A stretch of 64,000 nt of DNA from an uncultured Lachnospiraceae bacterium (GCA_910586555.1 CAJUJY010000014.1:4226-68225), one strand, 5' to 3'; shown: positions 34,640 through 45,044, counted from the stretch's first letter. Numbers and translations: made by a program. The notes: generated by a model from the sequence alone, not told the origin.

Positions 34640-34922
34640 TAATTTGTATATCCGGGTATTTATTATAGCACTGCTTATTTACTGGCACAAGAGTTAATTT
34701 TGCAAAACCATATCCATTTTATAAATTATCTCATGTTTATGTATAGTTTTTTTTAGCTTATAATATAAATAAATTTTGCCTTTATCTGGACTGGCATGGC
34801 CTGGCAGATAACCCGCACAATCTTAAAATTAACATAATTAGTTTTTAATAAAAAAGTAAGGATTTAAATGTGCATATGTGGTATTCTTAATAAAATGATA
34901 CAAAAATGATGGGTATTGGGAT
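34640..34922. other. intergenic region between divergent porB and response regulator
   Basis: It is AT-rich and contains one short hairpin, TTATCTG (34782-34788) / CAGATAA (34805-34811), enclosing CTGG-rich sequence. No gene or clear promoter is seen. Confidence 0.45.
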
Positions 34923-34938
34923 GTGTTGTGCACACCAC
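34923..34938 (+). promoter_or_regulatory. palindrome upstream of the response regulator
   Basis: TGTGCACA (34926-34933) is a perfect palindrome flanked by GTG and CAC, 25 bases before the response-regulator start. It may be an operator for autoregulation; this is inference from position. Confidence 0.3.
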
Positions 34939-34957
34939 CAGAAAGAAGGGGGATTAA

Positions 34958-35653
34958 ATGGAAAGCACGAATATTTTAGTAGTTGATGATGACCATGATA
35001 TAGCCGACCTGGTTTCAATACACCTTAAGGGTGAAGGCTATAACTGCTTCAAGGCCTATAATGGCAAGGAAGCAATAAATATATTTACAAACCAGAATAT
35101 AGACCTTGCAATACTTGATATTATGATGCCAGGCGTTGATGGCAGGCAGGTATGTGCTAAAATACGCGAAAGCAGTACAATACCTATTATAATGCTTAGT
35201 GCCAGGGACAGTGAGAATGATAAAGTAGAAGGCCTTATTAATGGTGCGGATGATTATGTAACAAAACCATTTAATACAATGGAGTTAATTGCAAGGGTAA
35301 AATCACAGCTAAGGCGTTACCAGAACTTTGGCGGTGTTAAAGAAAAGTCTGCGGAGTCTGTTGAATTGGAAAATTTATGGATGGACAGAAGCCTCCACCA
35401 GGTTAAGGCATATGGAAAAGATGTTAAACTTACCCCTATAGAGTTTGATATATTATTCCTTATGGCATCGCACCCTAACAATGTATTTTCAACAGATGAG
35501 ATTTTTGAAAGAGTATGGAAAGAAAAAAGCTTTGAGATGAGCAACACTGTAATGGTGCATATAAGAAGGCTGCGTGAGAAAATAGAACTAGAACCAAGAA
35601 ATGCACAGATTATAAAAACTGTATGGGGAGTTGGCTATAAGATTGAAGCATAG
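34958..35653 (+). CDS. OmpR-family response regulator
   Basis: The receiver domain has the acidic DDD triplet at residues 10-12, phospho-acceptor Asp54 in LAILDIMMPG and the conserved lysine in YVTKPFN. The C-terminal winged helix of OmpR type contains LTPIEFDILFLMASHPNNVF and ends TVWGVGYKIEA. Length 231 is normal. The ATG follows AAGGGGG. Its end overlaps the histidine kinase gene. Being first in a long co-directional block, it may control the envelope cluster that follows, which is inference. Confidence 0.95.
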   Translation: MESTNILVVDDDHDIADLVSIHLKGEGYNCFKAYNGKEAINIFTNQNIDLAILDIMMPGVDGRQVCAKIRESSTIPIIMLSARDSENDKVEGLINGADDYVTKPFNTMELIARVKSQLRRYQNFGGVKEKSAESVELENLWMDRSLHQVKAYGKDVKLTPIEFDILFLMASHPNNVFSTDEIFERVWKEKSFEMSNTVMVHIRRLREKIELEPRNAQIIKTVWGVGYKIEA

Positions 35654-36866
35654 TATTTACAGAAGCCTCCGGGGGGAACTGGTTATTTACAGTATTATAA
35701 GCATGCTGCTTGCAGTAGCTACAGAATTTGCCCTGGGCATGATAGTAGCACTTGTTGCACATACATTCGGGACATCAAGGAATGGTTATGGCAAACAGTA
35801 TCCTGCAAATAATAAAAACAACTATAGCCCGCCAGAGTTTTTGCCAGATTACAGAGGCATTAAACACTGGAATAAGGACACAATTATGGTAATTATGTTT
35901 ATTATACTTTTACTTGGGTTTATATTGTTTATATTTTACTTTCTTATACTGACAAGGCGCATTACAAAAGATATGAGTTATATATCAGGCTGTATTTCAA
36001 ATATTGCATCGGGTGAAATGGAAGTACAGATTACAGGGATAAACAGGGAAGATGAAATAGGGGAAATAGCTTTACAGGTAAACCGCATGTATGGTGAGAT
36101 AGAAAGGCTTATGAAATCTGAGCGTGAAGCATTACAGGCAAATAAGGACATGATAACCTGTGTGGCACATGATTTGCGTACACCACTTACTTCTATTATA
36201 GGATATCTCCAGCTTGCAACAGATACAAATAAATATACTATGGAGGAAAGACAGAAGTATGCTAATATTGCCATGCGCAAGGCAAACAGGATGCAGGGGC
36301 TTATAGAAGAACTTTTTAACTATACAAAGCTTATGAGTGGTGAAATAACACTTCATAAAGACAATATAGATATAGTAAAGCTTGTCGGGCAGATGACAGA
36401 AGAATTTTATCCGCTTTTTATGGAAAGTAACCTTGAATATACATTAAGGCAGAATATAAACGGCCTTATTATGGAAGTTGATGGTGAACTTATAGCAAGG
36501 GCTGTTTCAAATCTTATAAGCAATGCTGTAAAATATGGCAAGGATGGAAAGGCAGTCCATATTGAAATTGAAAAATATGATACTGAGCTGCAAATACGTG
36601 TAACTAACTTTGGTCTGGTAATACCAGAGGAAAGTATAGAACATATTTTTGATAAGTTCTACAGGGTAGAAAGTTCAAGGTCTGCACAGACAGGAGGGAC
36701 AGGGCTTGGGCTTAATATAGCACAGGAAATAGCAATACTGCATGGTGGCAAGATAACAGTACAAAGCAGTGTTAAGGGGACATGTTTTACAATCGCACTG
36801 CCTGTAAATAGTACAAAAGATGATGAAAATAATAAAGAAAATGCTGGTGAAGGGCAAAGTAAATAG
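35643..36866 (+). CDS. sensor histidine kinase
   Basis: This membrane histidine kinase has two membrane segments (about residues 12-38 and 85-108), a short extracytoplasmic loop rich in Asn/Lys/Tyr, and a HAMP-like linker. The dimerisation helix with phospho-His is in CVAHDLRTPLTSIIGY. The ATPase domain has RAVSNLISNAVKYG (N box), FDKFYRVESSRS and GGTGLGLNIAQEI. The start is uncertain: TTG 35643 gives a natural N-terminus and lies 12 bases after GGGGAG, while TTG 35631 touches that site. It overlaps the response-regulator gene. The short loop suggests an intramembrane or nearby envelope signal. Confidence 0.92.
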   Translation: MKHSIYRSLRGELVIYSIISMLLAVATEFALGMIVALVAHTFGTSRNGYGKQYPANNKNNYSPPEFLPDYRGIKHWNKDTIMVIMFIILLLGFILFIFYFLILTRRITKDMSYISGCISNIASGEMEVQITGINREDEIGEIALQVNRMYGEIERLMKSEREALQANKDMITCVAHDLRTPLTSIIGYLQLATDTNKYTMEERQKYANIAMRKANRMQGLIEELFNYTKLMSGEITLHKDNIDIVKLVGQMTEEFYPLFMESNLEYTLRQNINGLIMEVDGELIARAVSNLISNAVKYGKDGKAVHIEIEKYDTELQIRVTNFGLVIPEESIEHIFDKFYRVESSRSAQTGGTGLGLNIAQEIAILHGGKITVQSSVKGTCFTIALPVNSTKDDENNKENAGEGQSK

Positions 36867-36926
36867 AATAGCAAGATAAAAAGGAGAAAGAAATGTAAAA
36901 AAGAAAGAAGGTATGGGAGAAGATAA

Positions 36927-38990
36927 ATGAAAGATAAAAGCATCAAATTTGTTTTCAGGTTTGCATTACTAGCGGCTGCCGGGGTTTATATGCTATTTAT
37001 TAATATAAATATATGCAAAGCATCAGCCCTGCAAATATATTCATTGGATGATGGTTCAATTAAAATGGGTACAGGTGATATTGTTGCAACATGTAGTTTT
37101 GGATATATGGGGTGGTGTAAATATAGTAAATTTGTAAGGGCAGATATTTTAATAGAAAGCAGGAAAATAGATTTAAATGGAAAGTTCCGGGTTGAAAATA
37201 TTAATAATTCCCCAGAGGATAGTACAATGGTACAACAAGATTTTTCTGTTAAAGCTGGCGGACAGACAATGGTACAATTTGCAATACCTTATATAGAAGA
37301 AACCAGTTTAACAAGAATATCGTTATGTGATGGGAATGATGAGGTTATCTGCTATAAATTTATTTCCCTTAACCAGAGTGTTAATAGTTCTATATCACAG
37401 GTTTATACAGGCATACTTTCTGACAGCAGTGATGGGTATTTGTATATGAAAAGGCTGGTTTCACCAACCAGGAACACTGCACCAGGTGACAGGGGGATTG
37501 TATTTATATTAGATGGAAATTCCATTACAGATGATGCCAGGATGTTAGATTCACTTGATGTAATAATAATAGACGGATATAATTCCAGCCAGCTTTCAGA
37601 GGGCCAGGCAGAAGCATTAAGGCAATGGACTGAGGATGGCGGCACATTATTTATTGGAGGCGGCAGTGGTGCAGACAAGGTGTTTAAAGCATTAAATGGC
37701 TGGCTTACAGGTGTTGGGACAGGAAAGAAGTTAAAAATTAATACAGACTTTGGTATAAAAGGCGGGGAAAAAGTATTAACAGACATAACACAGATAAGTT
37801 TAAAGGATTCTGTTCCAGTTTTAACAGATAATGGTGAAAACCTTGTAACCAGGACAAAATATGGCATGGGAAATGTATTTGTGGCAGAATTTCCACTGGC
37901 ATTTACAGAAGAAGAGGCTGCCATTCCAGGCTCTGTAACTGCGGATATAGTAGTAAAAAGCATAAGCAGGCAGAGAAAAAAAGAAGCAAAGTTTCTTATG
38001 AGTATACATGGCACAGATAAGAGTGCTGCATATATGAGAAAGACAATAACATTAAATGAAACAGGGGCACTCCCTAATATAAAACTTTATGCAGTGATTA
38101 TGTTAGTATATGTGCTGCTTGCAGGCCCAGGTGCTTATTTCCTGGCTAAAAAGAAAGATAAAAGAAGTTTTTTGTGGGTTGTGGTTCCATCACTTTCGGC
38201 TGCATTTGCTGCATTGGTTTATTTAACTGGAACAAGCACACGTATACAAAAGCCATATATAAACTTTGTTTCAACATTGGATCTTTCCACAAAAATAGAA
38301 AAAGAAAATCCTGTAAATACAATATTTTCAGTTACAAGCCCTGATAATGGCCCATATGAAATGGAATTTCCTGTAAGTGCTGGTATAATGCCTGTGGACA
38401 TTGCTGACGGGTCATATGGTATGTTAATGGAACCAGATAATCTGTTAGCTGGATATGGTACAGAATATAGTAATGGCACTTCCAGGGCAGTTATAAACAA
38501 TCTGCCTGCGTTTAGCAGTGCATATTTCCAGCTTGAAAATAAAAGGACTTCAACTGGCACTATAGAAGTGAAGGTTTCAAAAGATGGTAATGGTCTTTTG
38601 GGGACTATAAGCAATAATATATCATGTACACTTGAAAACTGTATTTTATACCATAATGGCAGGGTGTATTATATCAAGGAGCTTCTGCCAGGTGAAACTT
38701 ATGATATAACAACAATAAAAAATACAAATATATATGAAACTAAAAATTATAACAATGATTTTCAAAAACTTATAGAAAATATAATGGGTGGTTCTATGGA
38801 AAGTTACAATACTAATAATGTTATAAAAAGGAAAATTGGAATGATTATGACACTTGCCAGCAGTAGTAAGCCTGGTGGCACATGGTTCTATGGCTTTATG
38901 GAAAATGGCCATGAAACAGGTTTTGCAGATCTTTCCAGATATAAAAGTTATGGTGAAACAGGCGTTTACAAACATATAGATATTGCATAA
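36927..38990 (+). CDS. GldG/DUF4350-like membrane protein, stand-alone paralogue
   Basis: This 687-residue protein has an N-terminal hydrophobic signal/anchor (about residues 8-28) and an extracytoplasmic beta-rich region. A glutamine-amidotransferase-like fold follows, with ARMLDSLDVIIIDGY near residue 205 and QWTEDGGTLFIGGGSGAD near 230. A pair of membrane helices lies near residues 385-440 with a KKKDKR turn, and a further extracytoplasmic region ends in YGETGVYKHIDIA. It is clearly paralogous to the C-terminal two thirds of the next protein (shared GTSTRIQKP and YGETGVYK). Such domains accompany ABC exporters of the Gld type. The function is not established. Confidence 0.75.
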   Translation: MKDKSIKFVFRFALLAAAGVYMLFININICKASALQIYSLDDGSIKMGTGDIVATCSFGYMGWCKYSKFVRADILIESRKIDLNGKFRVENINNSPEDSTMVQQDFSVKAGGQTMVQFAIPYIEETSLTRISLCDGNDEVICYKFISLNQSVNSSISQVYTGILSDSSDGYLYMKRLVSPTRNTAPGDRGIVFILDGNSITDDARMLDSLDVIIIDGYNSSQLSEGQAEALRQWTEDGGTLFIGGGSGADKVFKALNGWLTGVGTGKKLKINTDFGIKGGEKVLTDITQISLKDSVPVLTDNGENLVTRTKYGMGNVFVAEFPLAFTEEEAAIPGSVTADIVVKSISRQRKKEAKFLMSIHGTDKSAAYMRKTITLNETGALPNIKLYAVIMLVYVLLAGPGAYFLAKKKDKRSFLWVVVPSLSAAFAALVYLTGTSTRIQKPYINFVSTLDLSTKIEKENPVNTIFSVTSPDNGPYEMEFPVSAGIMPVDIADGSYGMLMEPDNLLAGYGTEYSNGTSRAVINNLPAFSSAYFQLENKRTSTGTIEVKVSKDGNGLLGTISNNISCTLENCILYHNGRVYYIKELLPGETYDITTIKNTNIYETKNYNNDFQKLIENIMGGSMESYNTNNVIKRKIGMIMTLASSSKPGGTWFYGFMENGHETGFADLSRYKSYGETGVYKHIDIA

Positions 38991-39028
38991 TAACGCCTGC
39001 AAGCTGCTAAAATGGAGGTTTTAAACTT

Positions 39029-42000
39029 ATGAAAATAAATCCTGTATATGGAAAAGAAGTAAAATTAAGGGTGCGTTCACTAAAATTTGCAATGACAATA
39101 CTGTTTTTTAATCTTTTTCTTGTAGCAATAGCACTATTTGGTTTTGAACTGATTTTTAATATAAACATGAATTACAGAATAGATTACTCAGGTGCAATAA
39201 GTGTGTATTTTGTAATTATCTGTCTTGAAGCGGCGATGGTTGCATTTTTAGTTCCTGTATTTACAGCAGGCAGCATAGCAGGGGAACGTGAAAAGCAGAC
39301 ACTCGAAATACTGCTTACTACAGTATTAAAACCAGGGCAGATAGTTATTGGAAAGCTTATGTCTTCAATAAGCATGGTAATACTGCTTGTATTTTCAAGC
39401 CTTCCAGTAGTATCAATAGTATTTACTATTGGTGGTATAAGCATGGCAGACCTTATGCAGTTTGTAATATTTATTATTGTAATGTCACTGTTTATAGGAA
39501 GCATGGGTGTGTGTGCTTCAGCAATGGTTAAAAGGGCAATACCTGCCACAGTAATATCATTTTCAATGGTTGCTGTTGTATGCGGTGTAACTGCAATAGC
39601 AGTTTTTATTGCTAATGAGGCAGCTAATATATATTATTACACTGTACAAAATTCAACTGGCACTGTGCCAGATGTTTCATTTGTAATGTATTTCCTGCTT
39701 ATAAACCCTGCTTTTACAATTTTCCAGATGGTTACAAAACAGTATATGGGTGAGAGTATGCTTTCTTATATGGCATCTGCACTTAATGGGGAACTGCTGC
39801 CATTTGTACAGGATTACTGGTTTTTATGCAGTATTGTGGCACAGCTTTTACTGGCAGCGCTGTTTTTAAAGCTGGCAGCATTATTCCTTGATCCGTTAAG
39901 GAGAAAGGAGAAGGCAAGAAAAAGCAGCAATAGCAAGAAAAAAAGGAAGAAGGCAGATGTTTCCCTGTTGTTTTTTCTTCTGGTTTTAAGCATACTGGCA
40001 GCAAAGACGCCAGAAGCCTCTGCAAAGGTAAAATTTAAGGCTCTTGATAAAGAGGGGAAAATAACAATTACAAAGGATAATATAAGTGCAACGGTAAGCC
40101 TTGGCTACAAGGGCAAATCAAAATATGGCAGGGATATAAGGGGAGAAGCAGTTATAGAAAATAAAGGAAGTGATTTTGCAGGGAAGTTCCGTATAGAATA
40201 TTCAAGAAAAGATGCAGACGGTTCTGTAGCCATGCAAAAGAAATTTGCTGCGGCAGCAGGTGAAAGTAAAAAAGTAACCCTTGCATTTCCAGGCCTTAAC
40301 CCTGATTCATATATAAGAGTTGCTATATGTGATGAAAAGGATAATATTATATGTTCTGAATATATAAGGGCAAGTTTCGATGATGACCAGACAACATTAT
40401 ATATTGGTTCGCTTTCTGACACCCAGGACAGCCTTAAATATATTGCAAGTAATCTCGCAGCAGATAAAAATTCATTTGGTGCAAGTGATGAGGGAATTGT
40501 ATTTGCACTTGAAGATGGTGATATTACAGAAGATGCAAGAATGTTAGATACATTAGATGTTATAATAATAGATAATTTTGATACAGGAAAACTTTCCAAA
40601 GGGCAGGTTAATGCAGTTAAAAAATGGGTAGATGCTGGCGGTACATTGCTTCTTGGAAGCGGTGCAGATGCTGGCAAGGTGCTTAATGCATTTTCTGGGA
40701 ACATTTTAAAAGGCACTATAGGAAGTGCAAGAACCATTAATACCAACTTTGGCATATCAAGGACAGAGCTTACAAAACTTCTTGGTGAAAACCTTGCCAA
40801 TAGAAGAATGCCTCTTGATATAACAGATATTAATATAAAAGGTGCTAAAAGCGTACTGTCAGATGGAAAGGATGCATTAGCAAGTGCAATAGATTATGGA
40901 AGTGGCAAAGTTGTTATAACAGAATTTTCACTTGCATTAAGCCCTGGAATGGCAAAGCTTTACGGGCCTGTAATAGTAAACTTAATTAAAGATAATATAA
41001 GTGAAAAAATGAAACTGGATATGGGAATTTCAAGTGCAAATTGGCAGTCATATTCTAATATTTATATAACTGGTTCTGATGTCCTGAATTTAAATGGAAC
41101 AGATTCGCTGCCTAACCTTAAACTTTATGCAGTAATTTTACTTATATATGTATTTCTTGCAGGGCCTGTTTTTTATGTGTTCTTAAAGAAAAAGGACAAA
41201 AGAAACCTGCTATGGGCTGTAGTACCAGTGCTTTCAGTAATATTTTCAGTAACAATTTACCTGATTGGAACAAGTACACGTATACAGAAACCATTTATTA
41301 ATTATGCTTCAACCCTGGAACTGCCAGAAAAAGGAAATGGAAAAAGTAATGTAGATACATTATTTACAATTACAAGTTCTTCAAACAAAGCATATGAAGC
41401 AGTACTTCCAGAAAATACTGATATAATGCCATCAGAACTTAGCGGGTATTATTCTTCTGTATATTATTCAGAAGGCAATGAAATGAAAGACTATGATTAT
41501 GGCATTGAATACGGTGCAGATAATATAAAACTTTGTATGAATAACCTTGCAGCATTTCAAAGTGTGCCTTTCCAGTTAAATAGCAAAAGCAGCAATACAG
41601 GAACAGTTGAAATAGACTTGCAAAAGAATAATAGTAAAATGTCAGGTTTTATAACTAACAATATGTCATGTGGGCTTGAAGACTGTATTTTCTACTACAA
41701 AGGGGCTTTATATTATATCGGTGATATACCTTCAGGAAAATCCATTGATATGTTAAAACAGAAACTATATAAAGAAAGCAGTTATTCATTTGACTTTGAC
41801 AGCCAGCTAAGTGCTGCACTTGGAGGAAGTTATTACGATACAAATACAAATATTTCCCTTAGAAGAAGAATCGGAATGATAAATTCATTTATTACAGATA
41901 ACCGTTATATTGATACATGGTTCTATGGCTTTATACCAGATAATACAGAAACAGCTTTTACAGATAATTTTTCCTTTGACAAATATGGAGAAACAGGAGT

Positions 42001-42481
42001 TTATAAATTTGCAGAAGTTCCAGAAAAATTAAATGGATATGATGCTATAGGTTCTCTTGAACAATATGCAGATAAATTTGATGGTAACCTGACTAACGGG
42101 CTTTATATATATGACCCACAGACTAAAAACCTTGAAGTAACATATAAGTTTCCTGAAGGCTTTACACTAAGGCGCATTATATATAATGAAGAAACAGCAG
42201 GAGGCGCTGAATTTAAAATAAAGGGTTATGGATATACTGAAAAGGCCTTTTTAGGTACAGCAAAGGTTAAAAACAAAAAAACTGGGAAATATGTAAAGCT
42301 TCTTGGGTCTGCCAGGGAAACTGACAGAAAAGATATTTTAAAATATCTTGAAGATGATGGAAGCCTGGTAATTTATTATGAATTTGACAATGCTTCAAAT
42401 GTTAATGAAGTGGATTCATTTACACTTCCAAAGGTAAAACTTGCAGGCACATATAAAAAACAAAGAAAGCAAAGGGACTGA
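39029..42481 (+). CDS. ABC-2 permease fused to a GldG-like domain
   Basis: This 1150-residue protein is a fusion. Residues 1 to about 295 are an ABC-2 type permease with six hydrophobic segments and the GEREKQTLEILLTT loop. After a Lys-rich linker (about 295-310) a further hydrophobic helix leads to a region paralogous to the preceding 687-residue protein, with ARMLDTLDVIIIDNFD near residue 505 and KWVDAGGTLLLGSGADAG. Twin helices lie near 694-750, with GTSTRIQKP and YGETGVYK. An extra beta-rich C-terminus of about 150 residues follows. The ATPase gene begins 1 base after the stop, so this is its membrane partner. Confidence 0.8.
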   Translation: MKINPVYGKEVKLRVRSLKFAMTILFFNLFLVAIALFGFELIFNINMNYRIDYSGAISVYFVIICLEAAMVAFLVPVFTAGSIAGEREKQTLEILLTTVLKPGQIVIGKLMSSISMVILLVFSSLPVVSIVFTIGGISMADLMQFVIFIIVMSLFIGSMGVCASAMVKRAIPATVISFSMVAVVCGVTAIAVFIANEAANIYYYTVQNSTGTVPDVSFVMYFLLINPAFTIFQMVTKQYMGESMLSYMASALNGELLPFVQDYWFLCSIVAQLLLAALFLKLAALFLDPLRRKEKARKSSNSKKKRKKADVSLLFFLLVLSILAAKTPEASAKVKFKALDKEGKITITKDNISATVSLGYKGKSKYGRDIRGEAVIENKGSDFAGKFRIEYSRKDADGSVAMQKKFAAAAGESKKVTLAFPGLNPDSYIRVAICDEKDNIICSEYIRASFDDDQTTLYIGSLSDTQDSLKYIASNLAADKNSFGASDEGIVFALEDGDITEDARMLDTLDVIIIDNFDTGKLSKGQVNAVKKWVDAGGTLLLGSGADAGKVLNAFSGNILKGTIGSARTINTNFGISRTELTKLLGENLANRRMPLDITDINIKGAKSVLSDGKDALASAIDYGSGKVVITEFSLALSPGMAKLYGPVIVNLIKDNISEKMKLDMGISSANWQSYSNIYITGSDVLNLNGTDSLPNLKLYAVILLIYVFLAGPVFYVFLKKKDKRNLLWAVVPVLSVIFSVTIYLIGTSTRIQKPFINYASTLELPEKGNGKSNVDTLFTITSSSNKAYEAVLPENTDIMPSELSGYYSSVYYSEGNEMKDYDYGIEYGADNIKLCMNNLAAFQSVPFQLNSKSSNTGTVEIDLQKNNSKMSGFITNNMSCGLEDCIFYYKGALYYIGDIPSGKSIDMLKQKLYKESSYSFDFDSQLSAALGGSYYDTNTNISLRRRIGMINSFITDNRYIDTWFYGFIPDNTETAFTDNFSFDKYGETGVYKFAEVPEKLNGYDAIGSLEQYADKFDGNLTNGLYIYDPQTKNLEVTYKFPEGFTLRRIIYNEETAGGAEFKIKGYGYTEKAFLGTAKVKNKKTGKYVKLLGSARETDRKDILKYLEDDGSLVIYYEFDNASNVNEVDSFTLPKVKLAGTYKKQRKQRD

Positions 42482-42482
42482 T

Positions 42483-43415
42483 ATGGTAAAGATAGAGAAT
42501 TTATATAAACATTATGGAAAATTCGTTGCATTAAACCATCTGGATCTGTCTATAGGGAAAGGGGAACTTTTTGGTTTTGTAGGTCCTAACGGGGCAGGCA
42601 AGACTACAACAATGCGTATAATATCAGGGCTTTTAAAGGCTGACGGCGGTTCTGTGCATGTTGCAGGTGTAGATGCCCTTAAGGATAACCAGAGCCTTAA
42701 AAGGAAAATAGGATATATGCCTGATTTCTTTGGTGTGTATGATAACCTTAAAGCAATAGAATATATGGAATTTTATGCATCTGTTTACGGAATTACAGGC
42801 AGCAAGGCAAAAAGCATGTGCCTGGAACTTATGGATCTTGTAAATTTAAGTGATAAAGCAGATTTCTATGTAGATGGCCTTTCAAGGGGCATGAAGCAAA
42901 GGCTGTGCCTTGCAAGAAGCCTTGTACACAACCCGGAACTGCTTATACTTGATGAGCCGGCATCAGGCCTTGACCCGAGGGCAAGGTTTGAAATGAAGGG
43001 CATACTTAAGAACCTGCATGATATGGGAAAGACTATAATTATAAGTTCACATATACTTTCAGAACTTGCCGAAATGTGTACTACAATAGGGATTATTGAT
43101 AAGGGAAGCATGGTAACTAAAGGCACTGTTGAAGAGATAATGCAGAAGCTTAATACTTCAAACCCGTTAAAAATACATGTGTCAAGTAATACAGAGGCGG
43201 CAGTACGTTTTATAAAGGAAAACCCACAGGTTGAAAACCTTTCAATAGATGGTGCTGATATAACAATAGCATTTGACGGAGGGGAAAGGGAAGAAGCAGA
43301 ACTTCTGGCAGGACTGGTAAACAACGGGGTAATGGTTTCTTCATTTATGAGGGAAACAGGAAACCTTGAAGAAATATTTATGATGGTAACTGCAAAGAAA
43401 GAAGTGCTTGGTTAA
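42483..43415 (+). CDS. ABC transporter ATP-binding protein
   Basis: ATG 42483 is chosen because homology starts at once (MVKIENLYKHYGKFVALNHL); the open frame continues upstream inside the previous gene. The 310 residues contain Walker A GPNGAGKTT (about residue 36), the signature DGLSRGMKQRLCLARSL, Walker B LLILDEPASGLDP and the H-loop ISSHIL. The layout with a C-terminal extension is that of ABC-2 type exporters (GldA/NatA-like). It pairs with the fused permease directly upstream. Confidence 0.94.
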   Translation: MVKIENLYKHYGKFVALNHLDLSIGKGELFGFVGPNGAGKTTTMRIISGLLKADGGSVHVAGVDALKDNQSLKRKIGYMPDFFGVYDNLKAIEYMEFYASVYGITGSKAKSMCLELMDLVNLSDKADFYVDGLSRGMKQRLCLARSLVHNPELLILDEPASGLDPRARFEMKGILKNLHDMGKTIIISSHILSELAEMCTTIGIIDKGSMVTKGTVEEIMQKLNTSNPLKIHVSSNTEAAVRFIKENPQVENLSIDGADITIAFDGGEREEAELLAGLVNNGVMVSSFMRETGNLEEIFMMVTAKKEVLG

Positions 43416-43441
43416 ACTGGTTTGCAGAAGGGAGGATTGTT

Positions 43442-45010
43442 ATGGCTAAGGAAAAAGTAAAACTTACAGACAGTGATATTAAGATAGCTTCTTTTTTAAA
43501 GTCCATTGCAAGGCGTAAAATGCTTCAAAGGTGGATTTTATATACTGCATGGTGTGTTTTAGTTGCTGTAATTTTAGCTGTTATATTAAATATTATAGCA
43601 ATTTTTATTCCTGTTTATAATGCTCCTTTATATGGCTTATTTATTATTATAGCAGGGTTTATTGCACCTGGTGTATATATTTTAATAAGGCGCACAAGCC
43701 TTTATGAAGCGGCAAGGTATGCAGATAGTGCAGGGCTTAAGGAAAGGCTTGTTACAAGCATTGGTTTAAAAGGATCAGACAGTGGTTTTTCAGGGCTTCT
43801 TAAAGAAGACACTATTAATGAGATAGCACGTTTTGACATTAAACGCAGGCTTCCATTTAAATATCCATATAAAAGGTATATTATTTCATGCCTTTTTACA
43901 TGTTTATTTATAATATGTATATTTATACCATCACAGGCAAAAAAGGAAGCAGAACTTCTTCATAAACTTGCATTACAGGCAGAAGAAGTAAAGGAGAAAG
44001 TAGAAGAAGCAGAAAAACTTCTGGATAAGGCAGAGGAAAACGGTATTAAAGAAAAAGAAGCCGCAAAGGTTAAAAAAATCCTTGAAGATGCAAAGAAAGA
44101 GGTAAAAGAGGCAGAGAATATTAGTGATATAAATAAAGCAAAGGAAAGGCTTGAAAGTAAGCTTAAGCAGGAACTTGCACAGGCAGAAAATAAAGGGCTT
44201 ATTAAAGCAGCACAGCCGCTTGTGCCTGGAACTGACCTTGAAGGGCTTGCAGATTTTAATAAAAATCTTGCAGAGCTTGCAGAAAAAGGCGGGCTTAAGG
44301 GAGAACTGGCAGATGAAATGAAAAGTGTTGCAGAAAGCCTTACAGCAGAACAGATGAAAGAACTCCTTGAACAGCTTAAGACTGCCCTGGAAGACGGTGA
44401 GATTACAGCAGAAGAAGCAGCAAGTGCACTTTCTGGCATTGAAAACAGTGATGCACAGATAGCATCTGCAACAATATCAGCAGGAAACCAGTCTTCTGGC
44501 AATGCACAAAACACATCTTCAAGCAAGGAACCAGGCAGTACACCAGGAGCAGGAAATAATTCTGGCAACGGACAGGACAGCGGTTCTGGCAACGGAAGCG
44601 GCAATGGAAACGGAAATGGTTCTGGCAATGGAAGCGGAAATGGAAATGGTTCTGGTAATGGCAGTGGCAATGGAAACGGAGGCGGCAGTGGAAGCGGAGG
44701 CTCTGGCTGGAATATGGGAAATAGTGAAGGGCTTGAACGTACAGGGCAGGAAGGTAAAAGTGAAGTTGTAAGCCTTACTGGAAAGCAGGAAGGAAATGAT
44801 ACTAACCTGTCTGGCAAAAAAAACGGTGATGCCACAATTACTGAAAAAAGCGGGCAAAAGGGAGGGGCTTCTGAAGGCATTAAAGCAGACCTTGACTCTG
44901 TAATAGGGGATTACAGCAGCGAGGCATATGCAAAAGTAAAGAGCAATAAAGTGCCATCTGCCATGAAGGATATAGTAAAAGAATACTTTAGCGGTTTTGG
45001 TGGTAACTGA
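43442..45010 (+). CDS. membrane protein with coiled coil and Gly/Asn/Ser-rich region
   Basis: The 522-residue protein has three membrane segments (about residues 30-50, 55-78 and 143-162). Between them is a cytoplasmic loop with SLYEAARYADSAGLKERLVT. A long charged coiled coil follows (about 173-255), then a helical region. A low-complexity run of Gly, Asn and Ser spans about 376-424, and a C-terminal segment ends AMKDIVKEYFSGFGGN. The loop resembles a segment of membrane proteins found beside MoxR clusters (DUF4175-like), but I am not sure of the family. Its place directly before moxR argues for a structural role in the system. Confidence 0.7.
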   Translation: MAKEKVKLTDSDIKIASFLKSIARRKMLQRWILYTAWCVLVAVILAVILNIIAIFIPVYNAPLYGLFIIIAGFIAPGVYILIRRTSLYEAARYADSAGLKERLVTSIGLKGSDSGFSGLLKEDTINEIARFDIKRRLPFKYPYKRYIISCLFTCLFIICIFIPSQAKKEAELLHKLALQAEEVKEKVEEAEKLLDKAEENGIKEKEAAKVKKILEDAKKEVKEAENISDINKAKERLESKLKQELAQAENKGLIKAAQPLVPGTDLEGLADFNKNLAELAEKGGLKGELADEMKSVAESLTAEQMKELLEQLKTALEDGEITAEEAASALSGIENSDAQIASATISAGNQSSGNAQNTSSSKEPGSTPGAGNNSGNGQDSGSGNGSGNGNGNGSGNGSGNGNGSGNGSGNGNGGGSGSGGSGWNMGNSEGLERTGQEGKSEVVSLTGKQEGNDTNLSGKKNGDATITEKSGQKGGASEGIKADLDSVIGDYSSEAYAKVKSNKVPSAMKDIVKEYFSGFGGN

Positions 45011-45044
45011 TATTTATAATTTAGTAATTAACAACTGGAGGTTA

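Noticed and set aside
43960..44880. 306-codon minus-strand frame opposite the Gly-rich membrane protein
   Set aside because: Long only because the repetitive coding DNA avoids stops on the other strand; Ser/Pro/Phe-rich shadow translation.
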